Shown here one piece after another: positions 9,433 through 16,822 of a stretch of DNA of 64,000 nucleotides (within the stretch, counting starts at the first letter, position 1; each line of letters opens with the position of its first letter). Made by a program: the position numbers and the translations under genes. The notes under the pieces were generated by a model. It saw only the letters and a program-made list of their open reading frames with translations. It had not been told where the DNA came from and ran no database searches. The stretch is from Azonexus sp. (lineage in GTDB: Bacteria; Pseudomonadota; Gammaproteobacteria; Burkholderiales; Rhodocyclaceae), in assembly GCF_030824335.1 (NCBI RefSeq), contig NZ_JAVBXX010000003.1:172472-236471 (forward strand). The letters run 5' to 3'.

Positions 9433-9444
9433 GCGGTCGACCGC
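9433..9444. repeat. Dispersed palindrome GCGGTCGACCGC (copy 1)
   Basis: Perfect 12-bp palindrome, extended to TGCGGTCGACCGCA (9432-9445) and flanked by near-symmetrical AATTAC / ATAATT. It lies just past the precursor gene stop. Confidence 0.85.
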
Positions 9445-9452
9445 AATAATTG

Positions 9453-9788
9453 TTACTTTTTCGGCTTTCTCTCCGGATACGGCGGGCCATAAAGAATAAA
9501 GGCACTGAAGCTGGTGCCACCAGATGCCAGGTCGAGCAACTCATCGGGCAATTCGTCCTCGAGCGTTGGCGCAGGAAGGACAAAGGTCAGCTCGTCGGGG
9601 CTTTCAACGATCACATTGATCTTCTTGTTCGGCACAGGGTCCTTGCCGAACACAGACGCAAGCGCGGCGTGCGGGTCTTTCAACAACTGGGCACGAAAGT
9701 TTTCGTCAAGCTGCGCCGCACGAATCAGTTCATCTTCAGTTTTGCGGCGAATATCCAACACGAAATCCGGGCTGATTTTTTCAGACAA
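9453..9788 (-). CDS. NHLP-leader RiPP precursor peptide
   Basis: 111 aa from a TTG at 9788, chosen because AAGGAGA lies 6-7 nt upstream; longer in-frame readings have no ribosome site. The first ~91 residues resemble a nitrile-hydratase-alpha-like leader (NHLP, TIGR03793 type). 'DENFRAQLLKDPHAALASVF' (residues 28-47) is followed by a beta-type stretch 'KKINVIVESPDELTFVLPAP' and an acidic 'ELPDELLDLASGG'. The double glycine at 90-91 is the expected protease/export site. The remaining 20 residues would be the core: TSFSAFILYGPPYPERKPKK. It has no Cys, four Pro and three Lys, so thioether and disulfide RiPPs are unlikely. A two-domain GNAT gene is divergent 91 nt away. No dedicated C39-peptidase transporter is in the window. 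Confidence 0.82.
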   Translation of the reverse strand: MSEKISPDFVLDIRRKTEDELIRAAQLDENFRAQLLKDPHAALASVFGKDPVPNKKINVIVESPDELTFVLPAPTLEDELPDELLDLASGGTSFSAFILYGPPYPERKPKK

Positions 9789-9879
9789 GTTACATCTCCT
9801 TAAACAGAGCAATTGATGCAAATAAACCGGCATCGCCAAAAAACATTGGCGGAGCGCCAGTCACAAACGAGAAAATCGA

Positions 9880-10884
9880 ATGGAATATTCTATATCAGCC
9901 CATTACAATGGCAAGTTCATTTTGCCGGATTTCTCCCTGGTGTTGCCTGTCTCGATCAAACCCCTGCTAGCCGCAGATGCCCCGAAGGTCTACAGCCTGA
10001 CGTGGCGTTATTACCACCCCCTGCTGCACGCAATTGAAACCGATTTGCCGAGCATCGTTCGTCCCTGTGCTCTGGTCGCCTGGGTGGATGAACTTCCGGT
10101 CGGTCTGATACTTTCAGCGGCAGCGGACGACCATCGGGTTGAAGCGGGGCAGCAACGCGTACTGTCGCTGATGGTTTCGCCAGCCTGGCGGCGACGCGGC
10201 ATTGCGCGGCAATTACTCGCCGCGCTGGAAGAACAGCGGGAGAAACTCGCTTTACGCGGCATCTCCATCTCCTACTCGGATCGCTTGCCCGGCGCCCCGG
10301 CGCTGGCACGCCTCCTGCCCTCGCTGGGCTGGAGCGACGTACAGCCTCAGCGTCTGCGCATTTGTGGTGAAGGACGCCAAACCGGCGTGATTTTCCGTAA
10401 TCAGACTGCCCTGCTCCGGCGCCTGGAAAGACATGGCTTGCGCATATGCGCCTGGCGTGAACGTGCCGAGGCTGCCGAGGCGCTGGCCGGGCGTTGCATC
10501 GCCGAGGAAAAGGCGCCGATGTGGACCTCCCCGGCCATGTGGGCGGAACGGCTGGACCCCGATCTGTCGCTGATTCTGCTGGACAAGACCGATACGGCGG
10601 TCGGCTGGGTCATCTGCGAGTATCAGGCCGCCATGGCGCGCTGGCATTATCCGGTCGGCTGGGTCGTTCCGCCCTACGATACGCAAGGCTGGCTGCTCGT
10701 TGCCTATGCCGATGGCGCCAGACGGCTGGTCGAACGGCATGGCGAGACAGCTGTGGCGGTCATCGAAACCGGCTCGGAACAACACGGCATGTGGACTGTT
10801 CTCGAAAAGCACTTCAAGCCACATGTCACCTGGACGGACCGTTTGATGTACAGCGAGCGCCGTTTTGACGCAAGTGCACAATGA
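9880..10884 (+). CDS. Two-domain GNAT acyltransferase beside RiPP precursor
   Basis: 334 aa from the ATG at 9880. The N-terminal half (about 24-160) has the GNAT acyl-CoA-binding signature 'LSLMVSPAWRRRGIARQLLA' (V-x5-R-R-x-G-I-A). The C-terminal half (about 190-330) looks like a second, diverged GNAT fold ('AVGWVICEYQ', 'YPVGWVVPPYDTQGWLLVAY', 'VIETGSEQHG'). GNAT enzymes move acyl groups from CoA or ACP to amines. It shares a short divergent promoter region with the NHLP precursor, whose core ends in lysines. GNAT maturases that attach fatty acids to Lys/Orn of NHLP-type precursors are known (selidamides), so a maturase role is plausible. A housekeeping acetyltransferase remains possible. 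Confidence 0.8.
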   Translation: MEYSISAHYNGKFILPDFSLVLPVSIKPLLAADAPKVYSLTWRYYHPLLHAIETDLPSIVRPCALVAWVDELPVGLILSAAADDHRVEAGQQRVLSLMVSPAWRRRGIARQLLAALEEQREKLALRGISISYSDRLPGAPALARLLPSLGWSDVQPQRLRICGEGRQTGVIFRNQTALLRRLERHGLRICAWRERAEAAEALAGRCIAEEKAPMWTSPAMWAERLDPDLSLILLDKTDTAVGWVICEYQAAMARWHYPVGWVVPPYDTQGWLLVAYADGARRLVERHGETAVAVIETGSEQHGMWTVLEKHFKPHVTWTDRLMYSERRFDASAQ

Positions 10885-11019
10885 AAGTCATGCTTCACAA
10901 AGCCATCCCGCATGCTAACTTAGCGTTTAAAGTACGCTAGCGCCCGGCGAATATTTTATAAAACAAGGCGTTACATCCCAACCATCGCCACCCGTTTGGC
11001 TTGTTCATGCGGAGCCGTC

Positions 11020-12762
11020 ATGAAAAAAAACTGCAACGACTGCATTGAAAGCCGCCAGCTTGCATTGATCCAGCAACTTGGGCGGGTCGGTTATTGGGAG
11101 TACGACCCGGCGAGCAACTTCATGCTGCTGCCGCAGCCGTCGCAAGCACTGCTGGCAACGATCATGGCGGCCGAGCCAGCCGCCTGCAGCAACCTGCCGG
11201 ACGTTCTGAACGAGGCCGAACGACGCCGCTTCATGCTGGCCCTTGAGCAAGCCGTCAGCAGTACCCTGCCCTTCACCATCGAACTCGGTTTGCCCAATGC
11301 GCAGGGGGAATTCATCCATCTGGTTGTCCGTGGCGCACCCCGCTCCCGGAACCCGGAGGACATCTGGTTTGCCGGCACTTTCCATGACATTACGCATGAA
11401 CGGCAAACCGAAATCGAGCGCGAGAAGGTTCTGACGCAGATGCAGACGCTGCTCGATGCCTTGCCGCAGGGCGTCAGCGTGATCGACAGCGAATTGCGCC
11501 TGATCCTGTGGAATCGCCGCTTCATGGAAATCCTCGATTTCCCGCAACGTCTGGTGTACCGCTACGCCCCGTTCGAGGATTTCATCCGCCATAACGCCCA
11601 GCGCGGCGAATATGGGCCGGGCGATCCGGAAGATCACGTCAAGATCAACGTGGCCCGCGCCAGGGAGTTCAAGCCGCACCGTTTCGAACGGACGCAAACC
11701 GGCGGCAACAGCATCCTGATCGAGGGCGTGCCCTTTCAGTTTGCCGGCGAGATTTCAGGCTTTGTCACCACGTACACCGACATCACGCAGCGCAAGCACA
11801 GCGAAGAACTGCTGGCCCGCCAGCGTGACGTGATGCAAACCATCATCGACAACTTCCCCGGCGGTATTTCGCTGTGCGATCCCGATCTGCGTTTCACCAC
11901 CTTCAACGAGCAATTCATCAAACTGCTCGATTTCCCGCCCGCGATGTTCGCCAAGGGCTGGGTGCATTTTGAAGAACTCGCCCGATTCAATGCCGAACGC
12001 GGCGAATACGGAACGGGAGACAAGGACGAGCAGATTCAGGCGACCGTCGAACGCGCGCGGAATTTTCAGGCGCATCACATCGAACGCCAACGACCGGATG
12101 GCACCTGGCTGGATATCCGCGGCACGCCGCTACCAAGTGGCGGTTTTGTCACCAGCTACATTGACATTACCGAACGCAAAAAAGCCGAAGAACGCATTCG
12201 CAGCATGGCCTTGCACGACGCACTGACCGGCCTGCCCAACCGGCTGAACCTGAACGAGCAACTGGAACTGGCGGTCGAACGGGCAGCCACCCGCGGCACC
12301 CGTTTTGCGCTCCTCTTTCTCGATCTGGATGGTTTCAAACACATCAACGACAGCATGGGCCACGACGTCGGCGATGCGCTGCTGGTCCACGTCGGCCGGC
12401 AATTGAAATCCGTGGTGCGCGAAACCGACCTGGTCGCCCGTCTGGGCGGCGACGAATTTGTTGTCCTGTTGCGCGACATCAGCGATGCGGCAGCGGTCCA
12501 GACGATTGCCGAAGACATCCTCGCCAGCCTGGGCGAAGCGTGCACGCTCAACGACTGGACGATCCAGACCGGCAGCTCGATCGGTATCGCCCTGTACCCG
12601 GAGCACGGCACAAGCCGCCAGCAATTGCTGAAAGCGGCAGATCATGCCATGTATGCGGCGAAACGCGGCGGCAAGGGAAGTTACCGGTTTGCCGAAACCG
12701 AGGGTGAGCGTTCGGCCGGCAGTGTCTCCATCGGTGGCCCAGTAACGGCAGTCGACACCTGA
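11020..12762 (+). CDS. PAS-PAS-PAS-GGDEF diguanylate cyclase
   Basis: 580 aa from the ATG at 11020, with GGAG about 7 nt upstream. A first diverged PAS domain (about 10-125) and a short coiled linker precede two very similar PAS_7-type domains. These share 'F....L.DFP....' and 'N(A)(Q/E)RGEYG.GD' blocks, so they look like an internal duplication. A C-terminal GGDEF domain follows, with intact GGDEF at residues 476-480 and an I-site RETD five residues before it. It should therefore make c-di-GMP with product inhibition. No membrane segment or signal peptide is seen, so it is a cytoplasmic sensor. It stands alone, with 135 nt upstream. Confidence 0.93.
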   Translation: MKKNCNDCIESRQLALIQQLGRVGYWEYDPASNFMLLPQPSQALLATIMAAEPAACSNLPDVLNEAERRRFMLALEQAVSSTLPFTIELGLPNAQGEFIHLVVRGAPRSRNPEDIWFAGTFHDITHERQTEIEREKVLTQMQTLLDALPQGVSVIDSELRLILWNRRFMEILDFPQRLVYRYAPFEDFIRHNAQRGEYGPGDPEDHVKINVARAREFKPHRFERTQTGGNSILIEGVPFQFAGEISGFVTTYTDITQRKHSEELLARQRDVMQTIIDNFPGGISLCDPDLRFTTFNEQFIKLLDFPPAMFAKGWVHFEELARFNAERGEYGTGDKDEQIQATVERARNFQAHHIERQRPDGTWLDIRGTPLPSGGFVTSYIDITERKKAEERIRSMALHDALTGLPNRLNLNEQLELAVERAATRGTRFALLFLDLDGFKHINDSMGHDVGDALLVHVGRQLKSVVRETDLVARLGGDEFVVLLRDISDAAAVQTIAEDILASLGEACTLNDWTIQTGSSIGIALYPEHGTSRQQLLKAADHAMYAAKRGGKGSYRFAETEGERSAGSVSIGGPVTAVDT

Positions 12763-12882
12763 AAGCGATGACTCGGGAGACGCCGGGCAGCGCACAGAGC
12801 ATGACGAAAAAAACCCGCCAGCCGAGGCATCCCGAACTCCAGTGGTAAACTCGCGCCTTCGCTTTCACCGGATGGCCCCGCT

Positions 12883-13956
12883 GTGCGCCTTACCCTGCTC
12901 GTCCCCGAACTGATCTGGCCCGAACCGGGCGACCAAATGACCCTGGGGAAACTATCGACACCGGGTTTCACCTGGCTCGATGGCCATGCCGAATTTCTGC
13001 GGTCCACGCGGATTTCACAGGAAAAAGCCCTGCTCGACCTGTTCGGCCGCCCCGATGGCAGCGCGGCGGCATTTCGCCGCTTGGGCGAAGCTGAGGCCAG
13101 TGTTGCCAGCCCGAGGTCCGACGACGGACTTTGGCTGTGCGCCGACCCGGTGCATCTGTGTTTTCACCATGAACGCATCGTGCTGGCCGATGCCGGCGCC
13201 TTCGAGATCGACGACGGCGAAGCCGCCGCGTTGATCACTTCGCTCAATGCCACGTTTGCCGACATCGGCGTATTCCATGCGGCAACGGCAAGGCGCTGGT
13301 ATCTGCGGCTGAATACTGCGGTCGACCATGTCGCCGAGCCACTTTCCGCCGTCGCCGGCCGGCGCATGGACAGCGAACTGGCCGACAAGACCTCGCCACT
13401 GCATCGCTGGCTGAACGAAGTGCAAATGTTCCTGCACCTGCATCCGGTCAACGAACAACGTGCAGCGCAGGGCAAGCCGGCGATCAACAGCCTGTGGCTG
13501 TGGGGCGCCGGTGTGGCCGGAATGGCCGAACAAGCGGCCGGCTCAGCAGATGCCCTGTTCGCCGACGATCCACTGGCCATCGGCCTCGGCCGCGCCACAG
13601 GCATTGCCGTGCAGCCGCGACCAACAGCCTTGGCCGAACTGCTCGACAGCGGCGCGCAGACGCCGCTGGTGGTGCTCGACCAGTTGCTACCGACCGTCCT
13701 CTACGAAAACCCGGAAAACTGGCGGCAGACCTTTGCCGACCTGGAAAACCACTGGTTCGCCCCCTTACGCGCTCAGTTGAGTAAAAACCTGGGTAAAACC
13801 GTCAAAAACCTCGAGATCGTCGCGCCGACCATCTACGGCCGGCTGCAATGGACGATCAGCGGCGGCGAACGCTGGAAATTCTGGAAGAAAGGCCGCCCGC
13901 TGGCCGATATTGCCAACGCACTGGCCGCCGTACCGCTGGAAGGAAAACCGTCTTGA
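12883..13956 (+). CDS. RpfE-like/phosphoglycerate-mutase-like conserved protein
   Basis: 357 aa from a GTG at 12883 (MRLTLLVPELIWPEP). I recognise it as the conserved protein that precedes recJ in betaproteobacteria and xanthomonads, annotated there as RpfE or 'cofactor-independent phosphoglycerate mutase-like'. Visible features are a proline-rich N terminus, 'LCADPVHLCFHHERIVLAD' in the middle and 'NSLWLWGAGVAG' near residue 205. I see no complete catalytic set of a phosphoglycerate mutase, so that label should not be taken as an activity. Its TGA overlaps the recJ TTG start, so the two genes are translationally coupled. The neighbourhood rpfE-recJ-prfB-lysS is partly shared with the Xanthomonas rpf region. 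Confidence 0.75.
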   Translation: MRLTLLVPELIWPEPGDQMTLGKLSTPGFTWLDGHAEFLRSTRISQEKALLDLFGRPDGSAAAFRRLGEAEASVASPRSDDGLWLCADPVHLCFHHERIVLADAGAFEIDDGEAAALITSLNATFADIGVFHAATARRWYLRLNTAVDHVAEPLSAVAGRRMDSELADKTSPLHRWLNEVQMFLHLHPVNEQRAAQGKPAINSLWLWGAGVAGMAEQAAGSADALFADDPLAIGLGRATGIAVQPRPTALAELLDSGAQTPLVVLDQLLPTVLYENPENWRQTFADLENHWFAPLRAQLSKNLGKTVKNLEIVAPTIYGRLQWTISGGERWKFWKKGRPLADIANALAAVPLEGKPS

Positions 13957-15641
13957 CCCGCATCGTTACCCGCAGCGCACCGCAGCGCACCGTCTGGCAA
14001 CTCGAACAGCAGGGGATGCATCCCCTGCTCGCCCGGCTCTACGCCGCCCGCGGCGTCACCGACAAGGCCGAACTCGATTACGAACTGAAATCGCTGCTGC
14101 CACCAGCCGCGCTGACCCACGCCAGCGACGCCGCCAGCCTGCTGGCCGATGCCATCGAAGCCGAAGCCAAATTACTGATCATCGGCGACTACGACTGCGA
14201 TGGCGCCACCGCCACTGCGGTCGGCATGCGCGCCCTGAAGGCGCTCGGCGCCGACGTCGATTTCCTGCTACCCGACCGCTTCAAGCTCGGCTACGGGCTG
14301 TCTCCGGAGATCGTTGATGTCGCCGCGCAGCAATCGCCGGACCTGATCATCACCGTCGACAACGGCATCGCCAGTCTCGAAGGCGTCGCCCGTGCGCAGC
14401 AGCACGGCATCGCGACGTTGATCACCGACCATCACCTGCCGGCCGCGACCTTGCCGGACGCCGACTGCATCGTCAATCCGAACCAGCCCGGCTGCGACTT
14501 CCCGTCGAAGTGCATCGCCGGCGTCGGCGTGATGTTCTACGTGATGCTGGCGCTGCGCGCCGAACTGCGCGAGCGCAGTTTCTTTGCTGACCGCCCCGAA
14601 CCCAACTTCGCCGATCTGCTCGACCTGGTTGCGCTGGGCACCGTCGCCGACGTCGTCAAGCTCGACCGCAACAACCGAATTCTGGTCAGCCAGGGCTTGA
14701 AGCGTATGCGTGCCGGCCGACTGCAACCGGGCATCGCCGCGCTGTTCAAGGCGGCCGGGCGGGAGGCCAGCAAGGCCACGGCTTTCGACCTCGGCTTCTT
14801 GATCGGCCCGCGCCTGAACGCCGCCGGCCGGCTGGCCGACATGCGCCTGGGCGTCGAATGTCTGATCACCGACGACCCGGCGCGGGCGCTGAACATCGCG
14901 CAGGAACTCGATGCGCTGAACCGCGAACGGCGCGAAATCGAATCCGGTATGCAGGAACAGGCCTTGCTGCTGCTCGAGTCGATGCATGTCGAAGCCGCCG
15001 CGCCCGGCGTCGCACTGTTCGACGCAAGCTGGCACGAAGGCGTCGTCGGCATCCTCGCCTCGCGCATCAAGGACAAGCTGCACCGGCCGGTATTCGCCTT
15101 CGCACAAAGCGAAGGCGGCATCATCAAGGGCTCCGGCCGCTCGATTCCCGGCCTGCACCTGCGCGACGCACTCGACCTCGTCGCCAAGCGCGCGCCCGAC
15201 CTGCTGGTCCGCTTCGGCGGCCACGCGATGGCGGCTGGCGTGACGATCAAGGACGGAGATTTCGAACGTTTCCAGGCATTGTTCGCCGAAATTGCTGGCG
15301 AACTCCTCGCCCCGTCCGACCTGACCCGCACGCTGGAAACCGACGGCCCGCTCGAAGGCGGCTACATTTCGCTGGCCACCGCCAAACTGCTGGAAAACGA
15401 AATCTGGGGCCAGGGCTTCCCGGCACCGCTGTTCGTCGATGAGTTCGACGTCGAACAACAGCGCGTACTCAAGGAAAAGCACCTGAAACTCAAGCTGCGC
15501 AAGGGCAACACGCTGATCGAGGCGATCCAGTTCAACTTTTCCACCCAGCCCGGCCACAGCACCCGCGCCGCCTATCGCCTGTCGATCAATGAATACAAGG
15601 GCGTGGAAAGCCCGCAGTTGATGATCGAACATCTGGAATAA
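13953..15641 (+). CDS. recJ: Single-stranded-DNA 5'-3' exonuclease RecJ
   Basis: 562 aa from the TTG at 13953 (LTRIVTRSAP); E. coli RecJ is 577 aa. TTG was chosen because it overlaps the upstream stop (TTGA) and has AAGGAAAA just before it; the ATG further upstream would lie deep in the preceding gene. DHH-family motifs are intact: GDYDCDGATA (motif I), TVDNGI, ITDHHLP (motif III) and LVALGTVADVV, followed by GPRLNAAGR and the DHHA1 motif GGHAMAAG. RecJ degrades 5' ends in recombination and mismatch repair. A strong terminator follows at 15657. Confidence 0.97.
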   Translation: MTRIVTRSAPQRTVWQLEQQGMHPLLARLYAARGVTDKAELDYELKSLLPPAALTHASDAASLLADAIEAEAKLLIIGDYDCDGATATAVGMRALKALGADVDFLLPDRFKLGYGLSPEIVDVAAQQSPDLIITVDNGIASLEGVARAQQHGIATLITDHHLPAATLPDADCIVNPNQPGCDFPSKCIAGVGVMFYVMLALRAELRERSFFADRPEPNFADLLDLVALGTVADVVKLDRNNRILVSQGLKRMRAGRLQPGIAALFKAAGREASKATAFDLGFLIGPRLNAAGRLADMRLGVECLITDDPARALNIAQELDALNRERREIESGMQEQALLLLESMHVEAAAPGVALFDASWHEGVVGILASRIKDKLHRPVFAFAQSEGGIIKGSGRSIPGLHLRDALDLVAKRAPDLLVRFGGHAMAAGVTIKDGDFERFQALFAEIAGELLAPSDLTRTLETDGPLEGGYISLATAKLLENEIWGQGFPAPLFVDEFDVEQQRVLKEKHLKLKLRKGNTLIEAIQFNFSTQPGHSTRAAYRLSINEYKGVESPQLMIEHLE

Positions 15642-15656
15642 ACCGGCCGCATCCCG

Positions 15657-15702
15657 AAAAAAGCCCGTTTTTTTGCGGTCGACCTCAAAAACCGGGCTTT
15701 TT
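15657..15702 (+). terminator. recJ terminator with GCGGTCGAC motif at its tip
   Basis: AAAAAAGCCCG plus a T-run pairs with an A-run plus CGGGCTTTTTT (about 17 bp, one mismatch), ending in a U-tract. The loop is TGCGGTCGACCTC, a one-armed copy of the dispersed palindrome. Confidence 0.9.
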
Positions 15703-15769
15703 CATCTGGCACACCATCGCACATGGCATACTCCAGGCCATGACAACCAACTGCCCCAGGGGAACAAGC

Positions 15770-16087
15770 ATGACATTCGGTGAATCCATCAGCACCTGCT
15801 TCAGCAAGTACGCGACCTTCGACGGCCGAGCCACACGTTCGGAATACTGGTGGTTCGCGTTGTTCACCTTTCTCGCTTCGGTCATCCTCGGCATGATCAG
15901 CGAGACCGCTTCCGGCGTGTTTTCGCTGGCGGTACTCTTGCCCTCGCTCGCCGTCGGCGCCCGCCGACTGCACGACACCGACCGCAGCGGCTGGTTCCTG
16001 CTGCTCTGGCTGCTCCCCATCATCGGCTGGATCGTCCTGCTGTTCTTCGCCACGCAGGAAAGCAAGGAACCAAACCGCTTTTCCTGA
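15770..16087 (+). CDS. DUF805 membrane protein
   Basis: 105 aa from the ATG at 15770, with AGGGGA 7 nt upstream; a start at 15740 has no such site. The DUF805 pattern is clear: 'F.GRATRSEYWWF' near the N terminus, three to four membrane helices, and 'AVGARRLHDTDRSGW' before the last helices. Members are small inner-membrane proteins of unknown function. The gene stands alone after recJ. Confidence 0.9.
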   Translation: MTFGESISTCFSKYATFDGRATRSEYWWFALFTFLASVILGMISETASGVFSLAVLLPSLAVGARRLHDTDRSGWFLLLWLLPIIGWIVLLFFATQESKEPNRFS

Positions 16088-16097
16088 ACCACGGCCC

Positions 16098-16146
16098 CGT
16101 CATTTCAAGCGCAGCGAAGCAATCCAGCGCTGCGCTCGAAATGACG
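16098..16146. repeat. Inverted repeat of the GTCATTTC(G/A)AGCGCAGCG type
   Basis: CGTCATTTCAAGCGCAGCG pairs with CGCTGCGCTCGAAATGACG (18 of 19 positions) around an 11-nt loop. Very similar units (GTCATTTCGAGCG-AGCGAGAAATC) are scattered in many unrelated bacterial genomes, probably as small mobile palindromes. Here it sits between two genes and may also act as a hairpin. Confidence 0.65.
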
Positions 16147-16177
16147 CCCCCAGCATTCACCAACCCAGATCACTCCC

Positions 16178-16753
16178 ATGCGTATCGAAGGTACCCTCGC
16201 CAAATGGAACGATGATCGTGGCTTCGGTTTCATCACACCAACAACCGGTGGTCCAGAAGTCTTCGTTCATGTCTCGGCCTTCCCGAAAGACGGCCTGCGC
16301 CCCCGACTCGGTGAACGCCTGAGTTTCGAGATCGAAACCGGCAACGATGGCAAAAAGCAGGCAAAGCGCCTGGTTTGTCTTGATCGCACAACGGTCGGAC
16401 GGCCGGCGCAGCGCACACATCCTGCCAGGCATAGAGAAACGCAGCCCGGTCCGGGCTGGTTCGGACGCTTGGTCGCCTTGCTGCTGGCCGCCGGTGTTGG
16501 CTACTACGGCTATAACGCATTCATGCAGCGCAGCCAGATCGCTACGCCGACAGCATCCTGGCATCAGACGGAACCAGCAAACGCCTGGCCGGCGACAGCA
16601 GAACCGGCGCCACAGAGCTTCCGCTGCGACGGACGCCAGCACTGCTCCCAAATGACATCCTGCGAAGAAGCGAAATACTTCCTGCGTTATTGCCCTGGCG
16701 TGAAAATGGATGGCGATTACGATGGTCGACCTTGCGAAACCGGCCCCTGCTGA
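16178..16753 (+). CDS. Cold-shock domain - membrane helix - excalibur domain protein
   Basis: 191 aa. Residues 1-68 form a cold-shock domain with the RNP1-like 'DDRGFGFITP' and RNP2-like 'EVFVHVSAF' motifs. After a basic, proline-rich linker comes one membrane helix (about 95-115, 'LVALLLAAGVGYYGYNAF'). The C terminus (about 148-191) is an excalibur-type calcium-binding domain with four Cys and an EF-like acidic loop ('MDGDYDGRPCE'). This places nucleic-acid binding on the cytoplasmic side and calcium binding outside. Variants of this fusion are known in proteobacteria; its role is not. Confidence 0.85.
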   Translation: MRIEGTLAKWNDDRGFGFITPTTGGPEVFVHVSAFPKDGLRPRLGERLSFEIETGNDGKKQAKRLVCLDRTTVGRPAQRTHPARHRETQPGPGWFGRLVALLLAAGVGYYGYNAFMQRSQIATPTASWHQTEPANAWPATAEPAPQSFRCDGRQHCSQMTSCEEAKYFLRYCPGVKMDGDYDGRPCETGPC

Positions 16754-16822
16754 TCTCGCCTGCACGCTGGAAACCGACTGCCCGCTCTAAGGCAGCCAAT
16801 CACACCGCTTCACTACACCAAA

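Noticed and set aside
10919..10940. TAGCG / CGCTA inverted repeat after the GNAT gene as terminator
   Set aside because: The stem is only about 5-6 bp with a 9-nt loop and no T-run.
12883..13956. Phosphoglycerate mutase activity for the RpfE-like protein
   Set aside because: I could not find the metal-binding and catalytic residue set of the cofactor-independent enzyme.
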